Assembly (NCBI GenBank): GCA_029251085.1
Contig: JAQXDZ010000102.1
Location: 78,532 to 142,531, forward strand
Length of the DNA: 64,000 bases
DNA from: Mariniblastus sp.
GTDB taxonomy: Bacteria > Planctomycetota > Planctomycetia > Pirellulales > Pirellulaceae
Direction of reading: 5' to 3'
The notes beneath the pieces are model-generated. The model searched no databases. It was not told the origin of the DNA and was given only the letters and a program-made list of their open reading frames with translations. Position 1 is the stretch's first letter. Every line of letters begins with the position of its first letter. Below, one piece after another: positions 19,358 to 29,620 of the stretch. The position numbers were made by a program, and so were the translations under genes.

Positions 19358-19375
19358 CCTAAAGTCATAACTTAG
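19358..19375. promoter_or_regulatory. Imperfect inverted repeat upstream of the first sulfatase
   Basis: CCTAAAGT and ACTTAGG form an imperfect inverted repeat (one extra A) in the divergent region between the XylR-type regulator and the sulfatase. It is in the right place for an operator, but the match is weak and could be chance. Confidence 0.2.
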
Positions 19376-19433
19376 GTCACCCCTAAACTCTAACACATGT
19401 CCTGTAACCGCCAAACCAATCAAGGAATTTCGC

Positions 19434-21107
19434 ATGCGTCCCATGGCATTCGCTCTTATCTTAGTTTTTGCACTTAGTTCTTTAGGGCCGCATTCAAGTG
19501 CCCTGAGGGGGGAGGATTCCGAGACAACCGATGAACGACCTAACATCGTCATCATCCTCGTGGACGATATGGGATTTTCCGACATTGGATGTTATGGAAG
19601 TGAAATTGAAACACCCAATGTTGATCGCCTAGCCACTGAAGGGCTTCGATTTACACAATTCTACAATTCCGGTCGCTGTTGCCCCACGCGGGCAAGTTTA
19701 ATGACTGGACTCCATCCGCACCAAACCGGAATTGGGCACATGACCGCCCCTCCCAATCAGCCTTTGGGATTTACCGGTCCCTACCAGGGATATTTAAATG
19801 ACAATTGCGCTACGATTGCCCAGGTCTTACAAGGATCCGGTTACCACACCTTGATGACTGGAAAATGGCACTTGGGAGCCAACGACCAAAAAACCTGGCC
19901 AAGCCAAAGAGGTTTTGAACATTTCTACGGCGGCCTGTCCGGGGCGTTTAATTATTTTAAACCCGGCGACGGGCGCACGATGTCTCGTGATAACCAACCT
20001 GTTGAAACCGATGACAACTTTTACAGCACTGACACGTTTACGGATGAGGCCTGTCAGTATATCTCGCAAGTAACCGAGGAAGACGATCGTCCTTTCTTCC
20101 TTTACCTTGCCTACAACGCTCCTCACTGGCCATTGCAACCAAAATTAAAGGACTTTGAAAAATATAAAGGAAAGTATCGAGACGGCTGGGAAGCGCTCAT
20201 GAAAACTCGCTTGCAAAAACAAAAGGACTTGGGTTTGTTTGCCGAAAATGTTACTCCCGCGCCGCACGTCGGGCCAAAATGGAATTCGCTCTCAAAAGAA
20301 AAACAGGATGAGCTCGACACCATTCAAGCAGCCTACGCGGGATGCATTGACTCCATTGATCAAAACATAGGAAAACTAACACGCCACCTCAAAGATTGCG
20401 GCGTTTCAGACAATACACTTATCTTTTTCCTTTCAGATAACGGAGCCTGTCAGGAAGGCGGTGTCCTCGGCCGCTACCAAAAAGGCTGGGAAAAAAATTC
20501 GCCTCTAGAAACCGTTGACGGAATTCGCCAGGGACTCGCCTGGGCCAATGCTTCGAACACTCCGTTTCGACTGTACAAACATTTTCTCCATGAAGGCGGA
20601 GCTTCCACACCGATGATTGCCTACTGGCCCAAAGGAATCGCGTCAGATAAGCGTGGCCAGTTCGCTCGACAATTTGGCTACTTACCTGATTTCATGGCAA
20701 CCTGCGTCGAACTTGCCGGGGCAACCTACCCCGAAAACCTTCCTCCTTGCGCTGGCAATTCGCTAGTTCCCGTACTGCAAGGTAGCGATTCTCCAATTCA
20801 TCAAGAACCGGTTTACTGGGAACACGAAGGAAACGCAGCGGTGCGGTGGGGCAATTGGAAACTAGTTCGCGAATATCAAAAACCATGGGAGCTTTACGAT
20901 CTTTCAAAAGATCGAACTGAGATGAATAATCTCGCAAAATTAAACGCTTCCAAGCTACAGGAAATGATAACCATGTGGAAAGCTTGGGCAGACAAAACCG
21001 GCGTCGCTTATCCGGAGCGGTTCAACATGTACCAGTTCCTCAATCAAAAAAAGAAAAACAAGCAATCCCCAAAATCCAAAAAACGAAATGAGTCTGCAAA
21101 GAAATAG
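19434..21107 (+). CDS. Sulfatase (arylsulfatase type)
   Basis: A 557-residue exported sulfatase that cleaves sulfate esters, probably from sulfated polysaccharide. A signal peptide covers about 1-24. The metal site opens with I-V-I-I-L-V-D-D-M-G-F-S-D near 40-52. The formylglycine signature is C82-C-P-T-R86, where C82 is the residue to be converted, followed by A-S-L-M-T-G. T-G-K-W-H-L-G-A near 143 and D-N-G-A-C near 335 complete the active site. The C-terminus is a lysine-rich tail (K-K-K-N-K and K-K-R-N). Type C-x-P-x-R is the form recognised by the oxygen-dependent formylglycine-generating enzyme. The substrate cannot be deduced. It is divergent from an XylR-type regulator. Confidence 0.92.
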   Translation: MRPMAFALILVFALSSLGPHSSALRGEDSETTDERPNIVIILVDDMGFSDIGCYGSEIETPNVDRLATEGLRFTQFYNSGRCCPTRASLMTGLHPHQTGIGHMTAPPNQPLGFTGPYQGYLNDNCATIAQVLQGSGYHTLMTGKWHLGANDQKTWPSQRGFEHFYGGLSGAFNYFKPGDGRTMSRDNQPVETDDNFYSTDTFTDEACQYISQVTEEDDRPFFLYLAYNAPHWPLQPKLKDFEKYKGKYRDGWEALMKTRLQKQKDLGLFAENVTPAPHVGPKWNSLSKEKQDELDTIQAAYAGCIDSIDQNIGKLTRHLKDCGVSDNTLIFFLSDNGACQEGGVLGRYQKGWEKNSPLETVDGIRQGLAWANASNTPFRLYKHFLHEGGASTPMIAYWPKGIASDKRGQFARQFGYLPDFMATCVELAGATYPENLPPCAGNSLVPVLQGSDSPIHQEPVYWEHEGNAAVRWGNWKLVREYQKPWELYDLSKDRTEMNNLAKLNASKLQEMITMWKAWADKTGVAYPERFNMYQFLNQKKKNKQSPKSKKRNESAKK

Positions 21108-21126
21108 ATGCAGTGCAATTTGGAAA

Positions 21127-22683
21127 TTATTTTTTCTTTTTCTTAGCCCGAGTCACAGGCGAAGGGTAACTCGCCAGAATAGCTTTCAACTCTTTTAAAA
21201 CCTCGGGACGTTTGTCTGCGAGGTTTTCTTTTTCGAGCGGGTCATTCTGATAATCGTACAACTCGTAGTCAATTCCACCACCGGATCCATTGTGTTTCGC
21301 CCATTCAACCAATCGATAACGGTCTGTCCGAATTGCTCGGCCCAGCTTACGTTTTGGATAGGCATGATAGGCGTGCTCACGCACCCGCTGGTCTGGATCA
21401 CTTAATACCGTTGCCAACGAAACTCCGTCGAGTCGCTGAGGAACATCCGGCTTAGGCAATCCTGCCAGCGCACAAAGCGTTGGATAGATATCGACCGACT
21501 CCGCCAATTGACGCGTTCGACTATCAACTCGGACGCCTGGCCCGGAGAACATAATTGGAATTCGATTCGCTTGTTCATAATTCGTGTGCTTCGTCCAAAT
21601 CCCAAGATCTCCTAAATGAAATCCGTGATCACCCCAAAGAACAACAATTGTATTTTCCGCCAAACCCAATCGATCCAGCGCCGATATCACTTTTCCAATT
21701 TGAGCGTCGACATAACTTACACTTGCGTAATAACCATGAATCAACTCTCGCTTGAGTGGATCAGGCATCTCGCGGTCAGTGGGTACCGGTTTGTAGTTGT
21801 TAATTTCTCCACCCCGCTTATGGGCAGCCTCGGGAGAACCCACGGGAAACTCCTCGTAGTTGGGCATCGGTAATTTTTCAGGGTCGTGTAAGTCCCAGTA
21901 TTTTTTCGGAGCACTAAACGGGAGATGCGGTCTTGCAAACCCGGCAGCAATAAAAAACGGCTGCTTATCGGTCACGAGCCGCTGTTTCGCCTGCTCCAGT
22001 CTTTTGATTGTCTCAGCAGCTACCCGGCCATCAGCATACCCTTCGTCAATTGTCTCCGGTGCTTCGAACGCCGCCCCGCGTGGCAACGCTCGAATATTAC
22101 CAAGTTGCTGATTCGTAAAATAAGCTTCCTCTCTCGTTAATTGGCCGCCATCGGTACTCGCTGGATCCAAATATTCAATCACCTTTTCATGAAAATGATC
22201 GACATCAAATGATTCCGGGTCACCAAGATTGCCATGGCCAATATGAAAAATCTTTCCCAATGACTCTGTCCGGTAACCGTGCCTTGAAAAGTACTGTGGA
22301 ATCGTAACTGCATCCGGCACCACCTGCCGCAATTGGCTCCCCAGCCCATAAAGCCCTGTTGTTGTTGAGTGCGAGCCAAGCATCAATGAAAATCGAGACG
22401 GAGCGCACACGGCTTGATTGCAGTAAGCCAACTCAAACCGCGTCCCTCGCCTTGCTAATGCATCGATATTAGGGGTCTTGGCATGGGAATCACCGTAACA
22501 CCCAAGTGCCGGTTTCAAATCGTCAACAAGAATCATCAAAACATTGGGCGGCTCTGTTTTTAAGGGTTCGGCAATCTCATCGGAGACAACGTTATCCAGC
22601 GAGAAATTCGGGAACAAAATCCCGCCAATTGCAAAACTCACAAAAACAAAAAACGTCATGGAACATCGAGAACTTAATTTCAT
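21127..22683 (-). CDS. Sulfatase, iduronate-2-sulfatase-like
   Basis: A 518-residue exported sulfatase. A signal peptide spans about 1-30. Signatures: L-M-I-L-V-D-D-L-K-P near 49-58 (the D-D-L-K-P form typical of iduronate-2-sulfatase-like members), formylglycine site C93-A-P-S-R97, L-G-K-I-F-H near 142, G-F-A-R-P-H-L-P-F near 248 and W-G-D-H-G-F-H-L-G-D near 349. The C-terminus ends in a short polylysine run. It is 99 bases downstream of the MMPL/RND transporter gene on the same strand, so the two may share a transcript, and it converges on the other sulfatase at 21107. The substrate is likely a sulfated uronic or sugar residue, by family only. Confidence 0.9.
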   Translation of the reverse strand: MKLSSRCSMTFFVFVSFAIGGILFPNFSLDNVVSDEIAEPLKTEPPNVLMILVDDLKPALGCYGDSHAKTPNIDALARRGTRFELAYCNQAVCAPSRFSLMLGSHSTTTGLYGLGSQLRQVVPDAVTIPQYFSRHGYRTESLGKIFHIGHGNLGDPESFDVDHFHEKVIEYLDPASTDGGQLTREEAYFTNQQLGNIRALPRGAAFEAPETIDEGYADGRVAAETIKRLEQAKQRLVTDKQPFFIAAGFARPHLPFSAPKKYWDLHDPEKLPMPNYEEFPVGSPEAAHKRGGEINNYKPVPTDREMPDPLKRELIHGYYASVSYVDAQIGKVISALDRLGLAENTIVVLWGDHGFHLGDLGIWTKHTNYEQANRIPIMFSGPGVRVDSRTRQLAESVDIYPTLCALAGLPKPDVPQRLDGVSLATVLSDPDQRVREHAYHAYPKRKLGRAIRTDRYRLVEWAKHNGSGGGIDYELYDYQNDPLEKENLADKRPEVLKELKAILASYPSPVTRAKKKKK

Positions 22684-22782
22684 CTTAAAACACCCATTTC
22701 ATCATCTTGAGCCAAACATTCTTTGATCAATCTTTAAGTAGATCCAATCAACTGCCACGAATCATTTATTACTGCCTGTGAT

Positions 22783-25065
22783 CTACTTCTGATTAGCATC
22801 AATCGACACTTCATCACCATCTGTCTCTGCACCAGCGTCCATATTTTTGGATCTCGAAAACAGAAACAGCATCGCAGGCAGCATCAACACATCCGCCAAA
22901 AGTGCAATCACTAACAAGATTGAGATCGCCCATGCAAATCGCGAAACCACTAACATATCACTAAAATAATAAACTAATAATCCCGCTGATCCAATCAAAG
23001 TTGTGTGCAACATTGCCGGACCGCATTGCGCGATTGTTTTCATGACCGGGTCAACTACATTGCCGAGCCGACCATTAAAATCACGAAACCGAATTAAAAA
23101 GTGAGTTGTATCATCTACAGCAATGCCCAGCGCTACACAGGCTGTCATTGCAATTGCCAAATCAACTGGAATTCCTATCCAACCAAGACCACCAAATACT
23201 AACAAGGTTGGAAAAACATTGGGAAGCATTGCAATCAACCCTAACGGCACCGATCGCAAAACTAAGATGAGGATAGGCGTAATGATGACAAATGCTAAAA
23301 GAAAGTTCTGAAACAAATCAGCTAACAGGCTTATTTGCGCGTGTTGGAACAAATGCGTTTTCCCGGTATAGATCAACTTAGGTCGCTCGTCGGCTTCTGC
23401 CAAAAGCGTTGGATCAACTTCCGTGCCAACTATTTCCTGACCGGACAACAAAGCCTTCTCTGAGGCGGAAACTGCCTGTTCCGCGGCCAACTCAACGTCT
23501 GTCATCAAGCGATCAAAATTTGCTTTTTCGGCAAACGGGAAACGCAAACTAATTCGCCAAGTCTCTGCTTCTTCATCGACATGCAACAGATTCCCGTTGG
23601 CTAGGTTCTCTCGCTCTCGCCTCAGAATGCTGCGGTAAGCAGATCTCTTCAACATGCTACGAGCCGTTTTTTTCGATGGCTCTTTCGGAAGGAAATTGAT
23701 GAGTGAATAGATCACATGGACATCCTCGAGTCGCGCGACCTTTGCCTGAATTTTATTTACCAGCGCAACTCTATCTGGAAATGCATCAGCCGTTGGTCGA
23801 TTGAACACGACTAACAATTCCGTTTGGTCCAGTGGCCCCAACTGATTCTCCAAATTCCCAATGGAAACGAGAATTTCTGATTCGGGACGAAATAATTTCT
23901 CAACCTCAACTTCAGCTCTCAATCGAGTCAACCCAAGTAGCCCGCCCAACACCACCATTGAAAAAACAAAGGCTACCGCCACCCGACGACGTTGAACCCA
24001 AGTCATGAGCGACGTCCAAAAGGAAGCGTTCTCGTTGCGTGCCGCCAGTGCGTGCAGTCCCTTGGTTCCAAATCTCGCAAGCAGGCACGGGACTAAAATC
24101 AGTTGAAACAGCATTGCAAAACCAACTCCAGTTGCGCAAAACAGCCCAAAATTTCTAATCGCGGGAAAATCGCTCCGCATCAACGACAACATCCCCACCG
24201 CAGTCGTCGCTGCAGACACCAGACAGGGACGCCAGCCAATCGAAAGTAATTTCCGAGCGTCTCCAATCGCCTCTAATCCATATCGAATTAGATGAATACT
24301 GCCCGATGTTGCCAACACAAACACCAGCGCTGGAATGATCGACATCAAACCACCGTATTTCGTATTGCAGATTGGAATAAACGCAATGCTTGTCGCCGCT
24401 GCACCGACTGCCGCAATAAAAACGATCAGTGTTAACATTCCATTTCGCAAACAAAATAACGAAATCAACGTCGACAGAATAATGGAAGGTAATAAAAGAT
24501 AGCGAAATGAATTTTTCAACTGACCATCGATAAAGGTGGCAATGTAGGGATAGCCCCCCATCACAACCTGCTCGCGATTCAACGTAGAGTCTGAATCAAT
24601 TGCCTCCCACACCAATTTCATCGATGCAGTTCGATCAGCCGTCCCAAGTTCCGACAACTCAATTAACGCACAAGTTACCTCTGGATCATCCGCACCAAAA
24701 AAAACACCTCTTAGCCGAGCAAGAATTTGCCTTCGCGAAAAATCCGAATCTCGTGCAAGACGCTCAAAGATCTCAGTTCCATTGGTGACTTTTTGGATTA
24801 ACTCTGTGGAATCGTGACTGCGCAGATAGTCAGTGAACCTCTCCAGTCGTTCGTCTCCAAGACGGCAGTCCTCCCACGTCACAATCAGAAAATCATCTGA
24901 GCCAAATTTAGATTCGAAAAAATCATAATCTGATCTGGCTTCGGATTGGTCCGGAAGCCACTGCAGAACATCTTCGGTATTGGATTGAATTCGCGAAAAA
25001 CCGAAACAACAAAATATGAGACAGATGGCCGCAAAGCTCACTCCCAAGTAATCAATTCGATTCAA
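22783..25065 (-). CDS. MMPL/RND-superfamily transporter
   Basis: A 760-residue inner-membrane protein with the duplicated RND architecture: TM1 near 5-25, a soluble loop, a bundle of about five segments near 190-335, then a second TM (about 355-380), a second loop and a second bundle near 595-740. This matches the MMPL/patched-like branch (sterol-sensing-like fold) that exports lipids or hydrophobic molecules using the proton gradient. A conserved acidic site occurs in G-I-A-V-D-D-T-T-H-F-L-I near 654. Start is TTG at 25065; no in-frame ATG gives a complete first membrane segment. No fusion protein or outer-membrane factor is adjacent, so it probably works alone. The cargo is unknown. Confidence 0.85.
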   Translation of the reverse strand: MNRIDYLGVSFAAICLIFCCFGFSRIQSNTEDVLQWLPDQSEARSDYDFFESKFGSDDFLIVTWEDCRLGDERLERFTDYLRSHDSTELIQKVTNGTEIFERLARDSDFSRRQILARLRGVFFGADDPEVTCALIELSELGTADRTASMKLVWEAIDSDSTLNREQVVMGGYPYIATFIDGQLKNSFRYLLLPSIILSTLISLFCLRNGMLTLIVFIAAVGAAATSIAFIPICNTKYGGLMSIIPALVFVLATSGSIHLIRYGLEAIGDARKLLSIGWRPCLVSAATTAVGMLSLMRSDFPAIRNFGLFCATGVGFAMLFQLILVPCLLARFGTKGLHALAARNENASFWTSLMTWVQRRRVAVAFVFSMVVLGGLLGLTRLRAEVEVEKLFRPESEILVSIGNLENQLGPLDQTELLVVFNRPTADAFPDRVALVNKIQAKVARLEDVHVIYSLINFLPKEPSKKTARSMLKRSAYRSILRRERENLANGNLLHVDEEAETWRISLRFPFAEKANFDRLMTDVELAAEQAVSASEKALLSGQEIVGTEVDPTLLAEADERPKLIYTGKTHLFQHAQISLLADLFQNFLLAFVIITPILILVLRSVPLGLIAMLPNVFPTLLVFGGLGWIGIPVDLAIAMTACVALGIAVDDTTHFLIRFRDFNGRLGNVVDPVMKTIAQCGPAMLHTTLIGSAGLLVYYFSDMLVVSRFAWAISILLVIALLADVLMLPAMLFLFSRSKNMDAGAETDGDEVSIDANQK

Positions 25066-25196
25066 AACCTAACCTTTTTCACAATTTGTTTACTTTACTC
25101 TACCGGCACTGGCCTAGTGATCTGCGAAATCAATTGTAGGCGATCCGCTGAGTATCGGTTAAAATTTTGAGAGTTTTTAAAAATAACGGAGCGTCA

Positions 25197-26804
25197 ATGA
25201 ATCCCCATCTTTTGTTCAAAATGAAAACTGTTGCTCGCTGTACCAGTTTTATATTTTCTCTTGCCATTTTTTCAATCAGTTCAAACGCCATTGGGCAAAA
25301 CCAAGTTGAAATAGCTGAACGGAAATTACCCAATGTAATAATCATGATGGCTGATGATATGGGACTGGGGGACACCAGCGCCTATCAGGACTGGACTGGC
25401 AATCCGGATTCGCTTCAAGTGAAAACGCCGTCTATGACTCAATTGGCTAAACGCGGCATTCGTTTTACCGACGCACATTCACCCTCCTCACGTTGTACCG
25501 CGACCCGGCAAGCACTTCTGACAGGGCGATACACCTGGCGAACGCGGTTAAAATTCAGCGTTCTGTGGGGACCTCAAGGTGATCCACTGATTGAACCAGG
25601 TCGAATGACACTAGGCACATTGCTTCAAAACAGCGGATACCGAACAGGTATGTCGGGCAAATGGCACTGCGGTTTAACCTACCGAAACGCAAATGGTGCT
25701 CCAGAGTCAGATTATCAAAACGTTGACCTTACCAAGGGAATTGCGGACGGGCCACTGGATCATGGATTTGATTTCTTTCATGGGACGTCACGCAGTCATC
25801 CCACGTCGAAAGATCAGGGTTGGCTGGCTGGCAACCGAGTTCCGGCAGCCGAGGGCGGGATTCAAGTCGACCGAACAAAGTACATTCTGAACGAAACAGG
25901 TCCGACCAATTATAAAATGGCAAAGCAGTTCCTCGATAATCATCTGAGTGAACAAGATACTTCCAAGAAACCATTTTTTCTGTATTACGCCTGCCACTCC
26001 AACCACACTTCACATGACCCCTGCAATAACATTGAAGGTCGACAAGTCAAAGGAAAAAGTCATCCGGGTGGTAAACGCAGTGATTTCATTTATGAGAACG
26101 ATGTGGTTCTCGGTTTGCTAATTGATTACCTTCGACAACACGATGACCCTAGGCGTCAAGGTCATGCCTTGATCGACAATACCCTACTCATTTTCACGAG
26201 TGACAATGGAGCTGAGTCAAAGAAAAAAACCGCGACTGGTCCACTCCGCAGCAACAAAGGCTCGATCTATGAAGGTGGGCATCGCGTCCCCTTCATTGCC
26301 TCTTGGCCTTTGGGGGGAATTGGAAACGGCGACTCAAATAACGATGGTCAAACCTCTTCGTTTCCAATCTGCCATGTGGATTTATTGGCCACTCTCGCTG
26401 AAATCGTTGGAACTTCCATCGCAGCCAAAAACGGCGAAGACAGTTTTAGTATTCTTTCCGCATTGAAAGAAAATCCACCGCCCAATCGAACTCCCATCAT
26501 TCACAACGATCACAACGAAGGGGCCCGGCAAGCTGGTAAAAAACCAAAAGACCCAGAGGCCGCCTGGATTGCGATTCGGACCGACAATCCGATTGTCAAT
26601 GGAATACGGTTCCCCGGCCAATGGAAACTACTTGCTGACCACCAACTCCTTATCAATGGAAAAATAAATCCTCGTGAGCTGTACGAACTCTCGACAGACT
26701 TGAAAGAACAAACTAATCGCTTAAATGATCCTGCGCTCACTCCATTGGTAAATGATCTCGCAAAACAATTGCAAAACATTCACGATTCCGGTCGAATCCA
26801 ATAA
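25197..26804 (+). CDS. Sulfatase with a variant C-T-A-T-R formylglycine site
   Basis: About 535 residues, exported (hydrophobic segment near 17-33). Signatures: V-I-I-M-M-A-D-D-M-G-L-G-D near 47-59, formylglycine region R-C100-T-A-T-R104-Q-A-L-L-T-G, G-K-W-H-C-G-L near 155, and S-D-N-G-A near 340. The usual proline two residues after the cysteine is replaced by alanine. C-x-A-x-R is accepted by the radical-SAM maturase anSME and is seen in some sulfatase subfamilies; it is unusual next to three canonical copies. I chose ATG 25197 because GGAG ends 5 bases before it; an in-frame TTG at 25167 would add ten residues. It diverges from the transporter gene. Confidence 0.9.
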   Translation: MNPHLLFKMKTVARCTSFIFSLAIFSISSNAIGQNQVEIAERKLPNVIIMMADDMGLGDTSAYQDWTGNPDSLQVKTPSMTQLAKRGIRFTDAHSPSSRCTATRQALLTGRYTWRTRLKFSVLWGPQGDPLIEPGRMTLGTLLQNSGYRTGMSGKWHCGLTYRNANGAPESDYQNVDLTKGIADGPLDHGFDFFHGTSRSHPTSKDQGWLAGNRVPAAEGGIQVDRTKYILNETGPTNYKMAKQFLDNHLSEQDTSKKPFFLYYACHSNHTSHDPCNNIEGRQVKGKSHPGGKRSDFIYENDVVLGLLIDYLRQHDDPRRQGHALIDNTLLIFTSDNGAESKKKTATGPLRSNKGSIYEGGHRVPFIASWPLGGIGNGDSNNDGQTSSFPICHVDLLATLAEIVGTSIAAKNGEDSFSILSALKENPPPNRTPIIHNDHNEGARQAGKKPKDPEAAWIAIRTDNPIVNGIRFPGQWKLLADHQLLINGKINPRELYELSTDLKEQTNRLNDPALTPLVNDLAKQLQNIHDSGRIQ

Positions 26805-26874
26805 CACCATCGCCACGCCCAATTTGGATGGAGTTGACTTTAACAAAATCTTTTAATGGCTCCTTAAAGAGACA

Positions 26875-28041
26875 TTAAGAACGAGAAACAACTGATGTTT
26901 GTTGTCGAAATTGACTGGGCGTTCGCCCAGTCTCTCGCTTGTAAACGGCGGCAAGATATTCCGCATGGACGTATCCGCACAACTCGGCAATTTCATGAAT
27001 CGTTAAATCTGTTTCCCGTAACAGTTGCTCAATTCGATTAATTCGGACGCGCTGGATCTCCTGATGAGGCGTTCGCTTAATTACCTTCTTGAAACGAATC
27101 TCAAGTACACGACGAGACATTGGAGTGACTCGAAGAACATCCGCAACACGAATATTTTGATTGGCATGTTCACGAATATATTTTAAAGCAACCGCGACTT
27201 CCCGATCTTCAATAGCCAACACATCCGTCGATTCTCGAGTTTCAATACCCAGCGGTTTAGTAATCAAAGGTTGTGTCGAAACCGTTTCACCCGACATCAT
27301 TCGATCAAGTAACTCGGCTGCCTCAAATCCAGTTCTTCGGGTATCCGGGATGATGCTGGACAACGGGGGACTGGCGAACTCACACTGTAAGCGATCATTA
27401 TCAACGCCTAACACCGCAATCTCCTCCGGCACCGCGAAATCTAATTCCCGGCAAACATCGAGTACTTGCTGCGCTTTGTAGTCATAACAGCCCATGATTG
27501 CGACTGGCCGAGGTAGATCCCTCAACCAGTTCTCAATTCTGCGCTTCTCCCGATCGAGAGTAAATTTTGGATCGTACCGAGAAATTGCCTGATAAGTGTA
27601 AAGCTTCAATCCCTTGCGATTGACGATTTCAGAAAATCGTTCGCAACGGGAATCGGACCAACGAAATGCTGGATCGCCACAATACGCTAGATGCTTAAAA
27701 CCCCGTTCTATAAAATGTTCGACCGCTAAGCTCGCAATCGCCTGATCGTCAGTATCAGCCCAGGGAATCTCAGTCACATGGCGAGCTGCACTTAAGTCCA
27801 CAACGGGAAGGCCAATTTTTTTAATTGCCTTTGCAATATTGTCCGTTTCAATTCGTGCAATGATGCCGTCACCACTCCAATGACGTAACCAACCGGGAGG
27901 GTCTGCACCACGCTCCTGCTCAGCAATGAACATCGACCAATTCGCATGCTGCTTGTTGTACGCAATGACTCCCTCTAACAGGCCGCGCGAATAGGCATTC
28001 GATGTTTCTACTAAGAGGGCAACTGATCGTCGATGACTCAT
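26875..28041 (-). CDS. xylR: XylR-type xylose-responsive regulator
   Basis: A 388-residue regulator: XylR sugar-binding domain (S-V-A-L-L-V-E-T-S at 6-14; I-A-V-L-G-V-D-N-D; P-P-L-S-S-I-I-P) followed by an AraC HTH (I-A-E-L-C-G-Y-V-H-A-E-Y and T-P-S-Q-F-R). It is divergent from xylA, so it very likely senses xylose and controls xylA. I chose the ATG at 28041 because the paralogue at 18101-19288 and E. coli XylR start at the same place; two in-frame starts further upstream (28068 and 28131) would add 9 or 30 residues with no domain, and the longest would approach the predicted operator. A 25-base near-palindrome lies in the intergenic region. Confidence 0.88.
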   Translation of the reverse strand: MSHRRSVALLVETSNAYSRGLLEGVIAYNKQHANWSMFIAEQERGADPPGWLRHWSGDGIIARIETDNIAKAIKKIGLPVVDLSAARHVTEIPWADTDDQAIASLAVEHFIERGFKHLAYCGDPAFRWSDSRCERFSEIVNRKGLKLYTYQAISRYDPKFTLDREKRRIENWLRDLPRPVAIMGCYDYKAQQVLDVCRELDFAVPEEIAVLGVDNDRLQCEFASPPLSSIIPDTRRTGFEAAELLDRMMSGETVSTQPLITKPLGIETRESTDVLAIEDREVAVALKYIREHANQNIRVADVLRVTPMSRRVLEIRFKKVIKRTPHQEIQRVRINRIEQLLRETDLTIHEIAELCGYVHAEYLAAVYKRETGRTPSQFRQQTSVVSRS

Positions 28042-28133
28042 ATCAAAATCGATTCCAACGCGAACCATGAAAAATACGCGAGAAGTAAAAACCAGCTTCC
28101 GTTGCCTCCACTCGAACCACTCTTCATCCATTC

Positions 28134-28158
28134 CGTGAAATATCTATGATATTTTACG
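28134..28158. promoter_or_regulatory. Near-perfect palindrome between xylR and xylA, predicted operator
   Basis: CGTGAAATATC-TAT-GATATTTTACG: the two 11-base arms match at 10 of 11 positions around a 3-base centre. Its centre contains TATGAT, a plausible -10 box for xylA, with TTCATC as a weak -35 sixteen bases upstream. The arms contain GAAAT, an element also found in E. coli XylR sites. Position between divergent regulator and enzyme genes, symmetry and overlap with a promoter-like box support an operator. Binding by this XylR is inferred. Confidence 0.6.
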
Positions 28159-28227
28159 CATCCTCTACTGGCAAATGGTTTTTATTGATAAACAATGAAC
28201 GCAAAACCTACCACACCAGAGGCTATC

Positions 28228-29553
28228 ATGAGCACTACCAACGCATTTCCAGAAATTAACAAGATTCAGTACGAAGGCCCGGGCTCCGATAACCCATTGG
28301 CCTTCCGGTGGTACAACCCGGACGAGATCGTCGAAGGCAAGACAATGAAGGAACACCTTCGTTTCACCGTCTGCTACTGGCACACCTTTCGCGGCACTGG
28401 CGCTGATCCGTTTGGTAGCGGAACGATGGTTCGCCCTTGGGATGACGGTTCCAACTCGGTCGAAAATGCCTGCAATCGCGCTCGCGTTGCTTTTGAGTTT
28501 TTCGAAAAACTCGATGTACCCTACTATGCGTTCCACGATCGCGATGTCGCTCCCGAAGGCGAAACATTGCGTGAATCCAACGCTCATTTCGACGCGGTTG
28601 CTGATGTTCTCGAAGCAGAACAAAACCGTAGTGGTGTCAAATTATTGTGGGGCACCGCCAACATGTTTTCTCACCCGCGATTTATGCATGGTGCAGCAAC
28701 GACCTGCAATCTAGATGTTTACACCTACGCCGCCGCCCAAGTCAAAAAAGCAATGGAAGTTACCCATCGACTCGGTGGAGAGAACTATGTTTTCTGGGGT
28801 GGTCGAGAGGGCTATCAAAGTATCTACAACACTGACATGAAACGGGAACTTGATCACCTTGGCCAGTTCTTTCACATGGCCGTCGACTATGCAAAAGAAA
28901 TTGGATTCACAGGCCAATTTTTAATCGAACCCAAACCAAAAGAGCCAACCAAGCATCAGTACGATTCTGACGCCGCAGCCTGCCTCAATTTCCTGCGGAA
29001 CTACGATTTGATGGATCACTTTAAACTTAACATTGAAACCAATCACGCAACACTCGCGGGGCATTCCATGATGCACGAACTCGAGTATGCAGGAATGCAG
29101 GGAGCGCTTGGTTCAATTGACGCCAACACTGGTGACTTGCTGCTTGGCTGGGATACCGATCAATTTCCAACTGATTATTACTTGACCACACAAACCATGC
29201 TGGTCTTGCTTAAATATGGCCTCGCTCCGGGCGGTGTTAACTTTGATGCCAAGGTACGTCGCGAGAGCTTTGAACCGGTCGATCTATTTTACGCACACAT
29301 CGGAGGGATGGATGCATTCGCTCGCGGGCTAAAAATTGCGGCAGCGATCCGTGCCGATAAAGCAATCGACTCCATCGTGACCGATCGCTATCAAAGTTGG
29401 GATTCCGAACTCGGCCAAAAAATTGAAAGTGGCCAGGTGGGCCTAGCCGACCTAGAGGCCTTAATGCTCGAAAAAGGCGAAGCCAGTGGTAATCAGAGCG
29501 GGCGTCAGGAGTTACTTGAGAACATTGTGAATCGGTATCTCGATCAAGCCTAA
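28228..29553 (+). CDS. xylA: Xylose isomerase
   Basis: About 441 residues. Converts D-xylose to D-xylulose in the cytoplasm, using two divalent metals. Family residues are intact: F-H-D-R-D (catalytic His), [11 protein letters not shown] (metal Glu and Lys), [12 protein letters not shown] (Glu, His), I-D-A-N near 288 and G-W-D-T-D (metal aspartates), and N-F-D-A-K (last Asp). I chose ATG 28228 because AGAGG sits 5 bases upstream and the protein then starts like other XylA enzymes ([12 protein letters not shown]); an upstream ATG at 28195 lacks a ribosome site. No xylulokinase gene is next to it. A strong terminator follows. Confidence 0.96.
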   Translation: MSTTNAFPEINKIQYEGPGSDNPLAFRWYNPDEIVEGKTMKEHLRFTVCYWHTFRGTGADPFGSGTMVRPWDDGSNSVENACNRARVAFEFFEKLDVPYYAFHDRDVAPEGETLRESNAHFDAVADVLEAEQNRSGVKLLWGTANMFSHPRFMHGAATTCNLDVYTYAAAQVKKAMEVTHRLGGENYVFWGGREGYQSIYNTDMKRELDHLGQFFHMAVDYAKEIGFTGQFLIEPKPKEPTKHQYDSDAAACLNFLRNYDLMDHFKLNIETNHATLAGHSMMHELEYAGMQGALGSIDANTGDLLLGWDTDQFPTDYYLTTQTMLVLLKYGLAPGGVNFDAKVRRESFEPVDLFYAHIGGMDAFARGLKIAAAIRADKAIDSIVTDRYQSWDSELGQKIESGQVGLADLEALMLEKGEASGNQSGRQELLENIVNRYLDQA

Positions 29554-29620
29554 ACCAAATTTGATCCCTTGAAATCCACTTTCGAGGACGATTTCAAACA
29601 ACGGTCAGGGTATAAATATG

